Of a stretch of 64,000 nt of DNA, positions 32,728 through 43,763 are shown piece by piece. Made by a program: the position numbers and the translations under genes. The notes under the pieces are model-generated. The model ran no database searches. It saw only the letters and a list, made by a program, of their open reading frames with translations, and was not told where the DNA came from. Position 1 is the first letter of the stretch. Every line of letters starts with the position of its first letter. Source of the DNA: Tetrapyrgos nigripes (Eukaryota > Basidiomycota > Agaricomycetes > Agaricales > Campanellaceae); contig JAACJM010000341.1 of the NCBI GenBank assembly GCA_013368315.1, positions 1-64,000 on the forward strand. The letters are read 5' to 3'.

Positions 32728-34365
32728 CTAGTAATAAGGCCCCGCATCGTCCCATGTTTCTGTGTAAGATAAGATAAAGCAAAAGAACGGTTAGCGCATG
32801 AGCCAAGACAAGCGAGACAAGTACAAAGAGACAGACAGTAAAACAAAGCACGGGGAGAAAATGAAGAAAGAAAGAAGCGAAGATGAAGAGAAAGACAATA
32901 AAGTTGAGAAAAGGCGTTGTGGATTGCCGCTGCTCAAGGACCGACCGACGAAGACAAACAAAACAAAAGCAGAGGAAAAAACAAAAACCACCCAATCAAC
33001 CAACTCTCACGCCCTCTCTCGAAAAAACCCCCCAAACTCCCAAAAACCAACCAATACCCCCTCCAAAAACCACCCAAACCCAAAAACCAAACTGCCAAAA
33101 CACAAACCGCCAAACCGCAACATAAGAAAAAACCCAGAAGAAAAGAACTCACCCTCTGTTATACTCCTCCACGCCCAAAACAACACCACTACCGATGCCG
33201 TTTCGAGGACTGTGGCTATGAAGGAGGAGTCTAGTTTTCCGTTTGTGTGCTGTTTGATAAGGATAAGAATAGAGTCAGTATATGAGCAGACACGGATGAG
33301 AGGAACAGCACGAGAAAAACACAAAAACACAGAAAAACTAACCTGACAAACCACCCTCCCCAACAAAAACCACGCCGCCTGACTCAGTACAAACAACACC
33401 GCACTCCCCAAAAACAACGCAAAAGGTTTATACTCTCCCAACATTCTCAACACGATATACGTCATCAACACAAAGTACCCCAAAGCACACAATAGAGGCC
33501 ATATGGATGTTAACACGAATAGAGCTGGGTTGTTTAGTCGGACGATGTCCCCTACGTCCCCAGAGTTGGGAGCAAACCCATTCGTAAAGGCTAACCCGGT
33601 GTCGAGGGAGATATAAGTCGTAGCGACGAAAAAAAGGAGAGAGACAAGGCTCATGGGGGCGAGTGATTTGAGGGTTCCGTCGTCGACGATTTGGGTAGAG
33701 ACAAAGGCGTTGAAGAAGAGGATGGTGAAGAAGGCGGGGATGAGGCCTGCGTGGATGGAGGTTAGGACGGTTAGGGCGGTGGTGCCTTGGGTGAGGAGGG
33801 AGGTAGTTGTTAGGATCTGGGGAAAGACAAGAGGGTTAGTGGCGTGATAAAGGTGAGGAAGAGAAGGCGGAGAGTATAACGCGAAACAAAAGCAGTCGCA
33901 ACCCACCTGAAACACCAACGTCAACCCATACACCAAAAACAACAACCTCATCTCTACCCTTCCCACCGCCGCCTTCCTCTTTTGCACGAAATACAATACG
34001 GCTAATATCACCAGTATCGAAAGCCCACAAGCCAATATATTCGCTATATTCCCCAAGGAGGAACCTGAACCCCAGTTTATGGAGGGGTAGGCGTTGGAGA
34101 AGCCGAACCCATTGCCATTAGATGAAGACGAGGACGAAGACTGAAGAAAAGCTCCCAAAGAACCTAAATCTGCCGAAACCTTTGGTATCCCGCATTTGGG
34201 GTTAAGACCCACTGGAGCGAAGGAGGGAGAGGAAGAGAGACCGGGAAGGAGATTGGTTGTTGTTGAGGAGGAATTGAGGTCTTTGAGTTGGCGGTAGAAG
34301 AGGTTACACCATGTATATGAGGGTACATTGGTGCAGAGGGGTTCAAAGTCGCCGAATTTGGGCAT
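32728..34365 (-). CDS. CHS7-type chitin synthase export chaperone, 353 aa
   Basis: Four minus-strand exons: 34365-33907, 33816-33343, 33249-33153 and 32759-32728, all in phase with GT..AG introns. The protein begins MPKFGDFEPLCTNVPSYTWC, as CHS7 family members do, and has about seven hydrophobic segments (ILACGLSILVILAVLYFV, MRLLFLVYGLTLVFQ and others). It keeps the family signature KAAVGRVEM before the second segment. The end reads HTNGKLDSSFIATVLETASV then SITEETWDDAGPYY. CHS7 proteins reside in the ER and help export a chitin synthase, so a role in cell-wall synthesis is likely. A Ser-rich insert (SSSSSSSNGNG) near residue 90 is unusual. The last exon is tiny (32 nt) and sits behind a long 393-bp intron. 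The family also has divergent paralogues, so orthology to yeast CHS7 is not certain. Confidence 0.78.
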
Positions 34366-35172
34366 TTTTGGGAGGTGGTGGGGATAGGATGGCGGGAGGT
34401 ACGAAGAGAAGGTGAGACCGGTAGACGCTTCCGCAGATAAGTAGCAGAAGAGGGCTTTTGGTATCGCCTATAACGAGCGGGCTGCAGTGGGCGGGACGGG
34501 GCGGGAGGTACAGCGCCCAAGTACACAACGTCGGTGGTGACGACGGTGAAGAGGTCTGAGAGGCAAAAAGATTTAACGTTGGTTCAAGGAACGCCGGTGC
34601 GCCCAGTGGGAAAAAAGTTGTAAATCTGGGAATTAGGGTCAGGTGATATGACGTCTCGCGGAAAAGATCCACGAGGTGAACGCGTGGTGGTCAAAGCTGG
34701 TAGAAAATAGCAGCGAATTGGAGAAGACACGTAGGGGGAAGAAAGGAAAAGGAAGAGAGGACGGGTTGGAGTGAGAACGTGGGACGGGTACCTTCGCAAC
34801 AAATTGGGTACTTTGATTCATTCCATGCACAGGCTTTGTGCTGAGAATGGATACATTACTATGTATGGCGCTTACCTCACGATGAAGCAAAAGTATATCT
34901 CACTTCAACCGGGATCTTCTGTGTCATCAAGTGATCCAAGACACAAGACAGATGCGATGACCGACTACGCCGGCTGGCTGGAAGCCAGATCAACGAGGGC
35001 TGGATTTGAAAACGGAGGCAAAAGCATACAAGTTTCATATTTCATTCCGCTTCCGCTTGATCATCGCATCTTCGATCACCACTCACCTGTACCATTTCAG
35101 CCTCTGATTCTCTGTCGTCTTCCCTCCTCTAAGCTCAAAGTTGGGGGAGGATCCCAATCACTGCAATAATAT
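34366..35172. other. 5' flank of the CHS7-like gene and start of the tRNA-linked repeat
   Basis: No gene supported. The stretch from about 35000 (CTGGATTTGAAAACGGAGGC) is the 5' flank of the tRNA-Val repeat and recurs at 35868 and 39175. Confidence 0.5.
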
Positions 35173-35430
35173 GGTTCGATGGCGTAGTTGGTTATCGCAT
35201 CTGTCTAACATTGTTGATATGTTGTGTGAGCACAGAAGGTCCCCGGTTCGAGCCCGGGTCGAATCATTTACCACTTGAAGACATGATTTTGGCTCCTTGG
35301 ACTCCAAACTTCAACGTCTTTCCTTCCCTTTTTATGCAGGCCGTTGACATCCATTCGTCCAGCACCCTCAACGCTAGTACTGCAGCATCTGGGCCTCCAA
35401 CTTGCGCCAAAACCGATAAACAGTCAATAG
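34995..35430 (+). repeat. tRNA-Val-centred SINE-like repeat, copy 1
   Basis: A 5' flank of about 175 bp (CTGGATTTGAAAAC, GCTTCCGCTTGATCATCGC, CTCTGATTCTCTGTCGTC), then the tRNA, then a 3' flank with TTTTTATGCAGG. The same order recurs at 35849-36230 and 39156-39720. Confidence 0.75.
35173..35266 (+). tRNA. tRNA-Val (anticodon AAC) with a 20-nt intron
   Basis: The acceptor stem GGTTCGA pairs with TCGAATC (one G-T pair). The D arm is GCGT...TCGC with A box TGGCGTAGTTGG. The anticodon stem is TCTGT/ACAGA with loop CTAAC-A-C. The T arm has B box GGTTCGAGCCC. The intron 35211-35230 sits one base 3' of the anticodon, the normal position. The mature form would be 74 nt before CCA. It looks functional, but it lies within a repeat family that has decayed copies. 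Confidence 0.88.
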
Positions 35431-35848
35431 GGGCTCTGCACGATCACGCGATCACCTACAAGTTGGTCTTGGACCCATAGACGCATTGATTCTTGTACTT
35501 GAATCAGCAATGAGCATCAAACCTTGGCCCTTCAGTCAAAGAGGTAGCTTATTCAGTCTTTGCACTCAGGTATCATTATCATGCATCATGATTCATTCCG
35601 TAGAAGGATCTAGCTGCGGCTACTGCTAGATGTAGTAAAGCAGTGCTTACCTCAAGATATTAATAATACTTAAGCAAAACGATAGACTGAACATGCATAT
35701 GCAGTAATATGACATATGTAACAGGATAAGTATGTTCAGGTAAAGCCTGAGGCCTGCCAGAGGGTTACACGTTACACACGAGCAAAGATATATAGATACA
35801 TAGATAGATAAATATGTACACAACGTATTCGACGCCAGAAAGCTACAA

Positions 35849-36230
35849 CGAAGCCCCTATCTATGTACTGGATTTGAAACGGAAGCAAATTTCAAGCAGA
35901 TGTCAAAACGGAGGCAAAAGAACACTAGTATATTGATTCATATACATTGAAACATTCTGCTTCCGCTCGATCATCACTTCGTCGATCAGCTTCCAGTACC
36001 ATCTCTCCAACATCCACATCTCCCTCAGTCCCTGACTCTCTGATTCTCTGTCGTCTTCCTGTACGCTCAGCCTGGCGGGAGGATTCTGGCCACTACTAGG
36101 GCACGGTTCGATGGCGTAGTTGGTTATGGCATCCCCGACTCTCTTTCAGAGAGAAGGGCCCCGTGGGGTCAAAACGTCCTCAAACTCCCACACTTGAGGT
36201 CCCCAGTTTGATCCCAGGCTGAACCAATCA
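35849..36230 (+). repeat. tRNA-Val-centred SINE-like repeat, copy 2 (tRNA decayed)
   Basis: Shares the 5' flank. The tRNA-like part (36105-36226) keeps GGTTCGATGGCGTAGTTGG and CCCCAGTTTGATCCCAGG but has lost the anticodon arm to unrelated sequence containing a short hairpin. Confidence 0.7.
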
Positions 36231-37015
36231 TTTTGTGTTGTTTTTTCGCTTCTCCGCATCCCAAACGGCGCAATTTTTCAGCACTCGTTGATTGCTTACT
36301 TTTTATAATCGATTTTCTATGCATATTTTAGATAGTTTTGTCACCAAAAAGTTCAAATTTATTCAAGTACCGTTTGAGTACCGTTACCCTAATCATACCA
36401 TTCATCTCGAAAAGGGAGACACCATCATTTTGGGCTTAGTAGCTTCAACATTTACTCATGCTAATTCCGGTAACCCCTAATTCCAAATGATGTCTTTACC
36501 CACATATGTATATTATTTAAAGTGGGTGTGCATCGTTCGTTTCCTTTTCTTCCCCTGTTGTATCCCTACAAATTTTTCATCAAGTTTGTTTTTGCACTAT
36601 TAAAGATGGGTAACTGCAAGGGTGAGCTTTGGTGTGTATCTGTGCTCGTCTAATGTTGTTGATTGTTACTCTGTCATATTAGATGCCATGGTTTTGGTGT
36701 CAGATGGGGCTGCTTCTTTGGTGTTGAGAACTTTTCAAAAGTGCAAAAGTGCTAACACAATGTGTGTATTAAAACAGGGTTCATCTAGTGCTGCATAAGC
36801 ATATATAAAACAAACATAAGCAGTGACATCACAAAGAGACAAATTGATAGATATGCAAGAGTATGCAAGCATACTAAGATATGTAATGTGTTCTTGATTT
36901 AGAGAGTCGGGGACTGCATGCACACTTGCAACATGCTAGAATAACATAGTATGTATGTGTTACTGACTTGTTCTCGGTGAAGAGTTGTCTGAGGACTTCA
37001 AATCTGGCTCTGGAG
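36231..37015. other. Intergenic sequence
   Basis: No gene supported. Short frames only. Confidence 0.5.
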
Positions 37016-37019
37016 TTCT

Positions 37020-38495
37020 CATGTGAGACCCTGCCTCCCCTATGCTTTGGAACCTATATCTATCTACCTTCTCTCTTCCTTCCCATCATCACAACATCAC
37101 CCTCAACAGCACCAGAATCTCCCACCTAGAACATGCTGACAATATGGTCATCATTTCCTGTTCATCTCTCAGCCTCCAACACCACCTTGATGCTCTAAAA
37201 CAATGGTGCTATGACAACTTCCTCACTCTTAGCCCCTCCAAATCTGAAGTCATGATCTTTGGAGACATGCACCCTTGTGTTGCTGAACTCAACATCATTG
37301 ACTACATCATTGGCAACCTTGACCTTTCTGCTCCCTCACACTTCACTGTTAACAGCCACACCCTATGTCTCACTGACCACTTTAAATATGTTGGCATCAT
37401 GTTCTGTTCCATCAAAATGACATCTTCTCAGTAGTCTACAATGACAAGTCAAAGCTGCCACATCCTCTCATGGAATCCTTGGAACCAAACACTTAGTTGG
37501 CAGAGGGCATCTCCCTCTGAAATCAGTGAAACAGCTTTACACTGCTCTTGTGGACTGCCACCTCATATTTGGCTGTGAGGTAGTACTTGACATCACTGAC
37601 TCAGCTGTCCATCACCTTGAGAAAGCCCAACACACCTTCTGCCACATCCTTGGCCTCTCCAATGACTCAATCCTCACTCCATTATATACTGAAACTGGTA
37701 TACATCCTATACATGTTCATCATGCAATCTTGGCTCTGTCATACCTTCAATACCTACTCGAACTCCCTCTCAACAAGCTTGCCTGTGTTGCCCTAGAAAT
37801 CCTTCTCCTTCTCCATTCTCATAATATCCTCTGCTGGCTCTCTGACCTCGACTATGTCATACACCATCTCCCCCACCACCCTGATGATCCAAACAGCCTT
37901 CTCAATCCTTCCAATGTGACCGCCCTAATCAAAAACATTAACAGCCACTCCAGCAAATTCCTCTGCTGGCAGATCGAATGCTTCAGCTGCCTCTCCCTCC
38001 TTAGGGGCCATGTAGAACCCACAGACCCAAACAGTGATTCCAGTCCATCATCTCCTGTCATATTCCTCTGCCATTATCTTCACTGTGTCCACAACCACTG
38101 TCATTGCAAATCTCTCACCCATTTACTGTGTGGGAATGTATCCCCAACAGTTTTTCATTGCTCTCCTGGTAGATCTCCTTGTGTTGACAATGACATACAT
38201 TCTATGATCTGCTGATTTTGTAACTCCTCCTACGAAACACTGGAACATGTCCTTGTCCAGTGTCATCACCTTCCCCAGATCACCAGCATTCACACTATAT
38301 TCTTTCATCCCTCAACCTTGATCCACTCGCCTCCTGGTCTAATGGTCACACTCTGGAGCTACTAAAGTGCTGGATATTCAACTGGAACCTGGTTCCCAAT
38401 ACTGCCACGTTTATTCACAACACTGTTATTATTTGGAAAGATAGATGTGGGATCCCAAGGATCGATAAGATTTGGTCTGATGAACAAGAGTAATA
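37020..38495 (+). pseudogene. LINE (non-LTR) reverse transcriptase C-terminal fragment
   Basis: The first frame (37042-37434) reads ISHLEHADNMVIISCSS, then LDALKQWCYDNFLTLSPSKS and EVMIFG, the RT core around the DD motif (here ADN) typical of basidiomycete LINEs. After a frame change near 37440-37520 it continues to 38215 with FGCEVVLDITDSAVHHLEKA and LYTETGIHPIHVHHAILAL, the region after the RT. A trace of a zinc-binding tail, YETLEHVLVQCHH, follows near 38228-38270. The N-terminal endonuclease and RT fingers are missing, so it is a 5'-truncated and frameshifted copy. Confidence 0.85.
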
Positions 38496-38930
38496 TGTTC
38501 CTTTCAATGCTCATTTCTTTTCATGGCCTCTATTAGTATTTCTTATAGTATTTCAGTACTACATCTGCTGTACTTGACAGTTTCCTCTCTCTGCATCTAC
38601 TTTCACTAACCTTCTCAGTATGTTTTGTTATTCTCCTGGGTCCTATCCTGCTCTGTGTCAAGGCATGTCATACTGTCTCCACACCTTCACATTGAGACAT
38701 TGTCATACCATCTCCATGTCATACCAGTGCTTTAGAGCTGTAGATGCCCTACCATGCCTGTGAGGATGATTGGCCCTACATCTCTGTTGCTTTCCCTGCA
38801 GCATCCAGCAATTGGGTCCACATAGTAGCTCCTTGTAGCTAGTATGGTGCAGTGTAATTCTATCTATCTATCTATCTGTGCTCCACTGTTACACAGAAGG
38901 TCCCCAGTTCAAACCTGGGTCGAACCATGC
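38496..38930 (+). repeat. 3' piece of the tRNA-Val SINE-like family
   Basis: 38720-38880 resembles 39420-39540 (TAGCTAC.TGC..TGTATTGTAGCT type text, TATC repeats here in place of CT repeats). TTACACAGAAGGTCCCCAGT at about 38889 and the B-box region to about 38928 are the 3' half of the tRNA. The 5' half is missing or very diverged. Confidence 0.6.
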
Positions 38931-39155
38931 TTGCTCCAGCAAGACCTCACTGTGATTTTTTGGTCGCACAGAGAGTACTCACACTTACACTTGTGTGGAA
39001 CCCAGTTCCGGTTCATTAGGCCAAACTATGGGATGGTATATACATACCTTAAGAGAAAATCAAAAGTAAAGGTCACCCTGAGTGGACCCAAGGAGGGCTG
39101 AGTGGAACATGTGAGGAGGAGGAGGCAGAGGAGATCAGTGAGGGAGGACAACAGT

Positions 39156-39496
39156 GAAGCCCCTAAGCAGTGTGCTGGATTTGAAAATGGAGACAAAAGA
39201 GCATTGATTCAACTGAAAAATTCTGCTTGACTGCTTCTGCCTGATCATTGCATCTTTGATCACATTATATATAGACCATCTCAGTCTCTGATTCTCTAAT
39301 TCTCTGTTGTCTTTCCTCCTGTGCACTCAGCCAGGCAGGAGGATTCTAGGCAGAATTAGAGCACAGTTTGATGGCATAGTTGGTTATCGCATCTGTCTAA
39401 CATTTGGTGTACTGAGCCTTTGCTTGCCATGCTAGATCCAGCAAGTGGATCCACAGATAGCTACCTGCCATGTATTGTAGCTGTATGGGGCATGTA

Positions 39497-39540
<44 letters not shown>

Positions 39541-39720
39541 GGAAATGGTACACAGAAGGTCCCCAGTTCGAACCCAGGTCAAACCACTGTGAGATTTATC
39601 AACTCTTTTTTTACTTTTTTTATGCAGGTCAGCGGCATACATTGGCCAGCAGTGTCAACAGGCAGTTTCTCAAGTTGCATTGAAGCATCTGATCCTACAA
39701 CTTTGCGCTGCAATGAATTG
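39156..39720 (+). repeat. tRNA-Val-centred SINE-like repeat, copy 3, with an expanded tRNA intron
   Basis: 5' flank as in copy 1. The tRNA halves (39365-39409 and about 39549-39586) are separated by about 140 bp at the position of the normal intron, including a CT microsatellite (about 39502-39540). The first acceptor pair is lost. A box TGGCATAGTTGG and B box AGTTCGAACCC remain. Confidence 0.75.
39502..39540 (+). repeat. CT dinucleotide microsatellite
   Basis: An uninterrupted CT run inside the split tRNA-Val copy. Confidence 0.95.
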
Positions 39721-40228
39721 GTTCCCAGTTTCAGCGATTCAGCGATTCATAGGGGTGATACACCATCACATGACCATGTCCAAGTTGGGCAGTGTTGTAT
39801 ATTTCCAAAGATCTCTGTGCAAACTTAAATTTCAGATTTTTCAGTGCCATTTTTGCTTGCCCATGTTTACTCTTTATGGGACCGATTTGAGGCCGAACAG
39901 CCATATGGAGTAGCTCCAGCACCAAGCATATGTCATTTATGTTTGCCCAAAAGATCTTTCCAAATATGCATTGCCACACAAGGTGACCCAGATCCTGGCA
40001 GAGTGGTGGCAATCATAGAGTTTCAGATCTTTGTCGTCTCTATAACTTTAACAGACCCTCGTTGGTGCCAACTGACAGATTAATATACTACAAGTCTTCA
40101 CAGAGACTCAGCAAAGGAGTTTATCATCTTGGCATTGGACTGCCCCTCTACTTCGAATCCTACAAATATTTCAGCAGTCATTGACTGTTATCAGAACTTG
40201 TTCCTTCCCTGAATGTATCTGACACTTA
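39721..40228. other. Intergenic sequence left of the Tc1 element
   Basis: No supported gene. GGACTGCCCCTC (about 40137) has an inverse partner GAGGGGCAGTC (about 41617), outside the Tc1 ends on both sides. This could be the remains of an older element into which Tc1 jumped. Confidence 0.4.
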
Positions 40229-40263
40229 CTCATTGTCACAGAAAGTAATAGTCCCGTGATCCA
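40229..40263 (+). repeat. Left terminal inverted repeat of Tc1
   Basis: Begins CTCATTGTCACAGAAAGT. Pairs with 41479-41513. Confidence 0.9.
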
Positions 40264-40324
40264 CATCACATCCCTCACATAGAAAGTAGTTTGTTCATTT
40301 TGTACATTACACAACTATACAGCT

Positions 40325-41356
40325 ATGACCCGCATGCAACACTCTAGTCCAAAGAAGAATAGACTCGTCAGTGCCATACAGGCTGGAAAATCCATCTCCC
40401 AAGCCACTGAAATCACTGAAATACCTTACAGAACAGCAAAGAAGATTTGGGACAGATTTCAGAAAACTGGCTCAACAAAAAACAGACAGTGTAGTGGACG
40501 ACCACCCAAAGTAACCAAGCGCATGCACCGGGAGGTTGTCAGACTGGCTGTAAAGGATAGGAAGATGCCATTTCAGGAGATTGGAAACCTTGTAGAACTG
40601 CACCTGAGCACAACGACTGTTGGAGAACACTTAGCCGAGGAAGATCTGCACAGAAGGGTTGCTAGGACAGTTCCTTTCCTCAAACCTGGTCAGAAGCAAA
40701 AGAGATTGGCTTGGGCAAGGGAACATGGGGGTCAGGACTGGGAGAAAGTGATTTGGTCAGATGAGTGCTACATGTATTTGGGTGACACAAAAGGGTGGGT
40801 CTGGATAACACGTCGTCCTGAAGAGGAATGGGACGAAGGCTGCTTAATTCCAAAATTCCAACAGTCCACCATCTGTGTCATGGTCTGGGGGTGCATTATG
40901 AAGGGGAAGAAGGGGCTGTTGGTGGTGCTGGAGTACCCAGGAGGGAAGGGAGGTGGTATGAATGCAAAAAGATATATAGAGCAGGTACTGGAAGGGAAAC
41001 TTGAGGAGTTCTATGAAGACATGAGGTCAGACAGGGATAGGGTAGTCTTCCAACAGGATGGTGCACTAAGTCACACTGCAAAATCCACGAAGAAATGGTT
41101 GCATGACCATGGCATTACTCTGTTCCCACACCCACCATCTTCCCCCGACATTAGTCCCATTGAATGTGTTTGGTGTGAGCTGAAAAGGCTTGTAAGGGCT
41201 AGGGAACATCCCCCTACATCGACTGAAGAGCTCATTGCAGCAGTGAAAGAGGCTTGGGATACAATAGTGGTCGAGGACATTGACAAGTATGTAAACAGGA
41301 TGGATGACATTGTTGATGCTGTCTTGAAGGCAAAGGGTGGTCACACAAAATATTGA
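40325..41356 (+). CDS. Tc1/mariner transposase, DD34E, 343 aa
   Basis: An intronless, unbroken frame of the usual family length. The N-terminus carries helix-turn-helix domains (LVSAIQAGKSISQATEITEI, TAKKIWDRFQKTGS) followed by the GRP linker (SGRPPKVTK). The catalytic triad is complete: D146 in VIWSDECYM, D245 in VVFQQDGALSHTA and E280 in SPDISPIECVW, with 34 residues between the second and third. It binds the element's inverted repeats and cuts and pastes it at TA sites. With intact ends and gene, this copy could be active. Confidence 0.93.
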   Translation: MTRMQHSSPKKNRLVSAIQAGKSISQATEITEIPYRTAKKIWDRFQKTGSTKNRQCSGRPPKVTKRMHREVVRLAVKDRKMPFQEIGNLVELHLSTTTVGEHLAEEDLHRRVARTVPFLKPGQKQKRLAWAREHGGQDWEKVIWSDECYMYLGDTKGWVWITRRPEEEWDEGCLIPKFQQSTICVMVWGCIMKGKKGLLVVLEYPGGKGGGMNAKRYIEQVLEGKLEEFYEDMRSDRDRVVFQQDGALSHTAKSTKKWLHDHGITLFPHPPSSPDISPIECVWCELKRLVRAREHPPTSTEELIAAVKEAWDTIVVEDIDKYVNRMDDIVDAVLKAKGGHTKY

Positions 41357-41478
41357 CTGGGCAATAGCTTTGGGTTATGTAGAAGGATAAGAATACAGAG
41401 TTTGGTTGCAGTACATAGAGTATATCATAGGATAATGATACTTTTTGTTGACAAGATGACACTCAAAATTTTAGGTCA

Positions 41479-41513
41479 CAGATCACAGGACTGTCACTTT
41501 CTGTGACAATGAG
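41479..41513 (-). repeat. Right terminal inverted repeat of Tc1
   Basis: Inverse of the left end, with a few mismatches beyond the first 18 bp. Confidence 0.9.
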
Positions 41514-41515
41514 TA

Positions 41516-43308
41516 CAGTTACCTTACTTTCATTGAAACGTTTGAAGATCATGATGGGCTGGAGAACAAATCAACACCAGCATTTGTGATCTCCCTCCTG
41601 TGTCAGTAGAAGATTGAGGGGCAGTCAATCTCTCTCTATGTGTCCTCCATAGCAAAAAGGACTGAGAGCAGCAGGTATAGCAAGAAAGCTGTCATGGTTT
41701 AGAGGAGGACTTGTACTATATACATTATTCAACTGTTGTTTACTTGACAAATCATATCCTTAAGCCCCAAGGTATGTGAACTACATAGAAAGAAAAAAAC
41801 AAATAGAAGGGACTTGAAAGGACTTCAGCTTCAGTTGTGGAACTACTGAGAAATTTTAGTCAGATTTGTATCTGAAGACTCCTATAAAATCAGATCAGAC
41901 ATGAACATGGCATTCACAGTTCTTCTGCCAACTCAGCCTTACTTAAACATGGTCAGAATCCTCATCTTGCTTGATTTCTGCAACTCAATTCATTTCAATG
42001 GCAATAACCCTACTGTTCTGAAGGGCTGTTAGGAATTTTGAAATGAAGATTCATTAGATAACTTACATCAACTGTGGAAGCCTGTCTGAATGATTCTTCC
42101 ACAGTAAGGTTGATCTGATCAATATTGGAAAGAAAATTGGCTATTTTATTGCTATTTTCAATCTCTCTCAATATGATCCTTGAATTCAGGCTGTTCCTTG
42201 TGAGCACAGAGTTAAGAGCTGAGATGTGTCTATTACTTACACAGCCAGGGCTGAATTGGAATATACTGAACCAAAAGACATTGATAAAGGTTTGCTTCCT
42301 GGATATTGATTAAAGACTGAACTCACATTGTGACAAGAAGAAAAATAACCCAATCCAAACAGCTGAAGTAAAAGAAGTGAGTGTAGAATCACATTAATTC
42401 AAGAAAAGATAGCTACTGTTGTTTGGTGCTACAAGAAACTATTGGCAACTGTCAAGGTGTTGCAAATGCTGCTTGGCAGAAGAAGAACTTACTGCTATAG
42501 TCACAGCAATTTCATCAGTGCTAAAAGTGATTTAATGGTCCAGAGATGACTTTCACAAATGAGATCCCAAACCTTGTGACAACACCAGTTTCTAAACAAA
42601 TAAAAACAGTCATTCCCATTGGGAAGTGGGGGTTTTGATGGACTTGACAGAAGCACTGTCTCTTCAACAGCTCAAATATGTACTCTGAGTCAGCTAGTCA
42701 GTTGCACTCTCAGTTCTGGCAATCAATACAGACAAAAACACTGGGCGCCCAGATATCGTCCATGATGGTGGAGATAAAATCAAGACTAAAGACTATTACA
42801 CAGAGGCTTATAGAGTGCTTAATGCCTATGCTCCGAGTCCTGTTATTTGGCTTGTCCTGCCTTTCCATGCGGTACTAACACCAAGCAGGTACCTTATACA
42901 AGCTTGTTGGCAGTGGGAATTAAGTGGGAATCAAAGTCCCAGATAAGATTCATCGCCATCATAGGTAGTACTGTACCATTTCGATCAATTCGTCAGGGGG
43001 GTGTGACTGTGACTGCACAAACGAAATAAAATTTTGGTCAATCGCTAGTGGGACCTGTGATTACCACAGATTTTCTGCTGAAGGCAACGAAAAATTTCCT
43101 TTTTTGGGCATAAATCCAGGTGTCATCGCCTGGACAATTTGTCAATGGCCTTTGTGACCTGTGACTGGCCCAAAAATTTCGTCAATTTTTAGGCCTGTGA
43201 CCTGTGACCAGACAAATTGATTGAAATGATACAGTACTAGTAAACGTAGACCAGGGTAAAATCATCTTAATTAGGGAATATCCTGATGTAGTTCATGGAT
43301 AATTGTAC
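41516..43308. other. Intergenic sequence
   Basis: No gene supported. 43120-43220 has repeated CCTGTGACCTGTGAC-like text. Confidence 0.5.
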
Positions 43309-43431
43309 TGTAAGGGTCACGCCCTTACTCCATATATAGAGCCTGCGACGGTATTCACACGTACCGAATATTGTGGCCTTTTGGTCCAGTTGGAGGTTGG
43401 GTCTCATCGCAGGCTGACCTAATCCTTTACA
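43309..43431 (+). repeat. Left terminal direct repeat of the TRIM
   Basis: 123 bp, TGTAAGG...CCTTTACA. Confidence 0.93.
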
Positions 43432-43634
43432 GAATATTCGGTACTAACGGTCACTGGTTCGATCCTCGAGGAACTCCCCTTTTCATAGGGCCTCGGGATT
43501 TCGCCCTTCACGGAACCAGTGGCTGAGGATCGAGACTGGCATGGGAAACCAGAATTGATTCGGGGTCTTCTATATAAGGACACCGATCTGGGCCTGAGGA
43601 ACCCAGAAAGGAGATTGCCTCGAAGGGGAGGTAA

Positions 43635-43758
43635 TGTAAGGGTCACGCCCCTTACTCCATATATAGAGCCTGCGACGGTATTCACACGTACCGAATATTG
43701 TGGCCTTTTGGTCCAGTTGGAGGTTGGGTCTCATCGCAGGCTGACCTAATCCTTTACA
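43635..43758 (+). repeat. Right terminal direct repeat of the TRIM
   Basis: 124 bp, with one extra C in the CGCCCCTTAC region compared with the left copy. Confidence 0.93.
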
Positions 43759-43763
43759 TGTAC

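Larger units (their letters stand above)
40229..41513 (+). mobile_element. Tc1/mariner DNA transposon, structurally intact, 1285 bp
   Basis: The ends CTCATTGTCACAGAAAGT (from 40229) and the inverse at 41496-41513 are perfect over at least 18 bp and continue imperfectly to about 35 bp. TA lies at 40227-40228 and 41514-41515. The single gene inside is intact. Confidence 0.93.
43309..43758 (+). mobile_element. TRIM (terminal-repeat retrotransposon in miniature), 450 bp
   Basis: Two direct repeats of 123 and 124 bp (43309-43431 and 43635-43758) start TGTAAGG and end CCTTTACA, with inverted TGTAA/TTACA ends as in LTRs. They flank only 203 bp. TGTAC stands at 43304-43308 and 43759-43763 as a 5-bp target duplication. 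The internal part ends in a purine-rich GAAGGGGAGG tract before the right repeat. No coding capacity. The two repeats differ mainly by one C, so insertion was recent. Confidence 0.92.

Noticed and set aside
33007..33152. Reading CHS7 exon 3 straight on to a 452-residue product
   Set aside because: The extra residues are intron sequence; splicing to 32759 gives a conserved-looking C-terminus.
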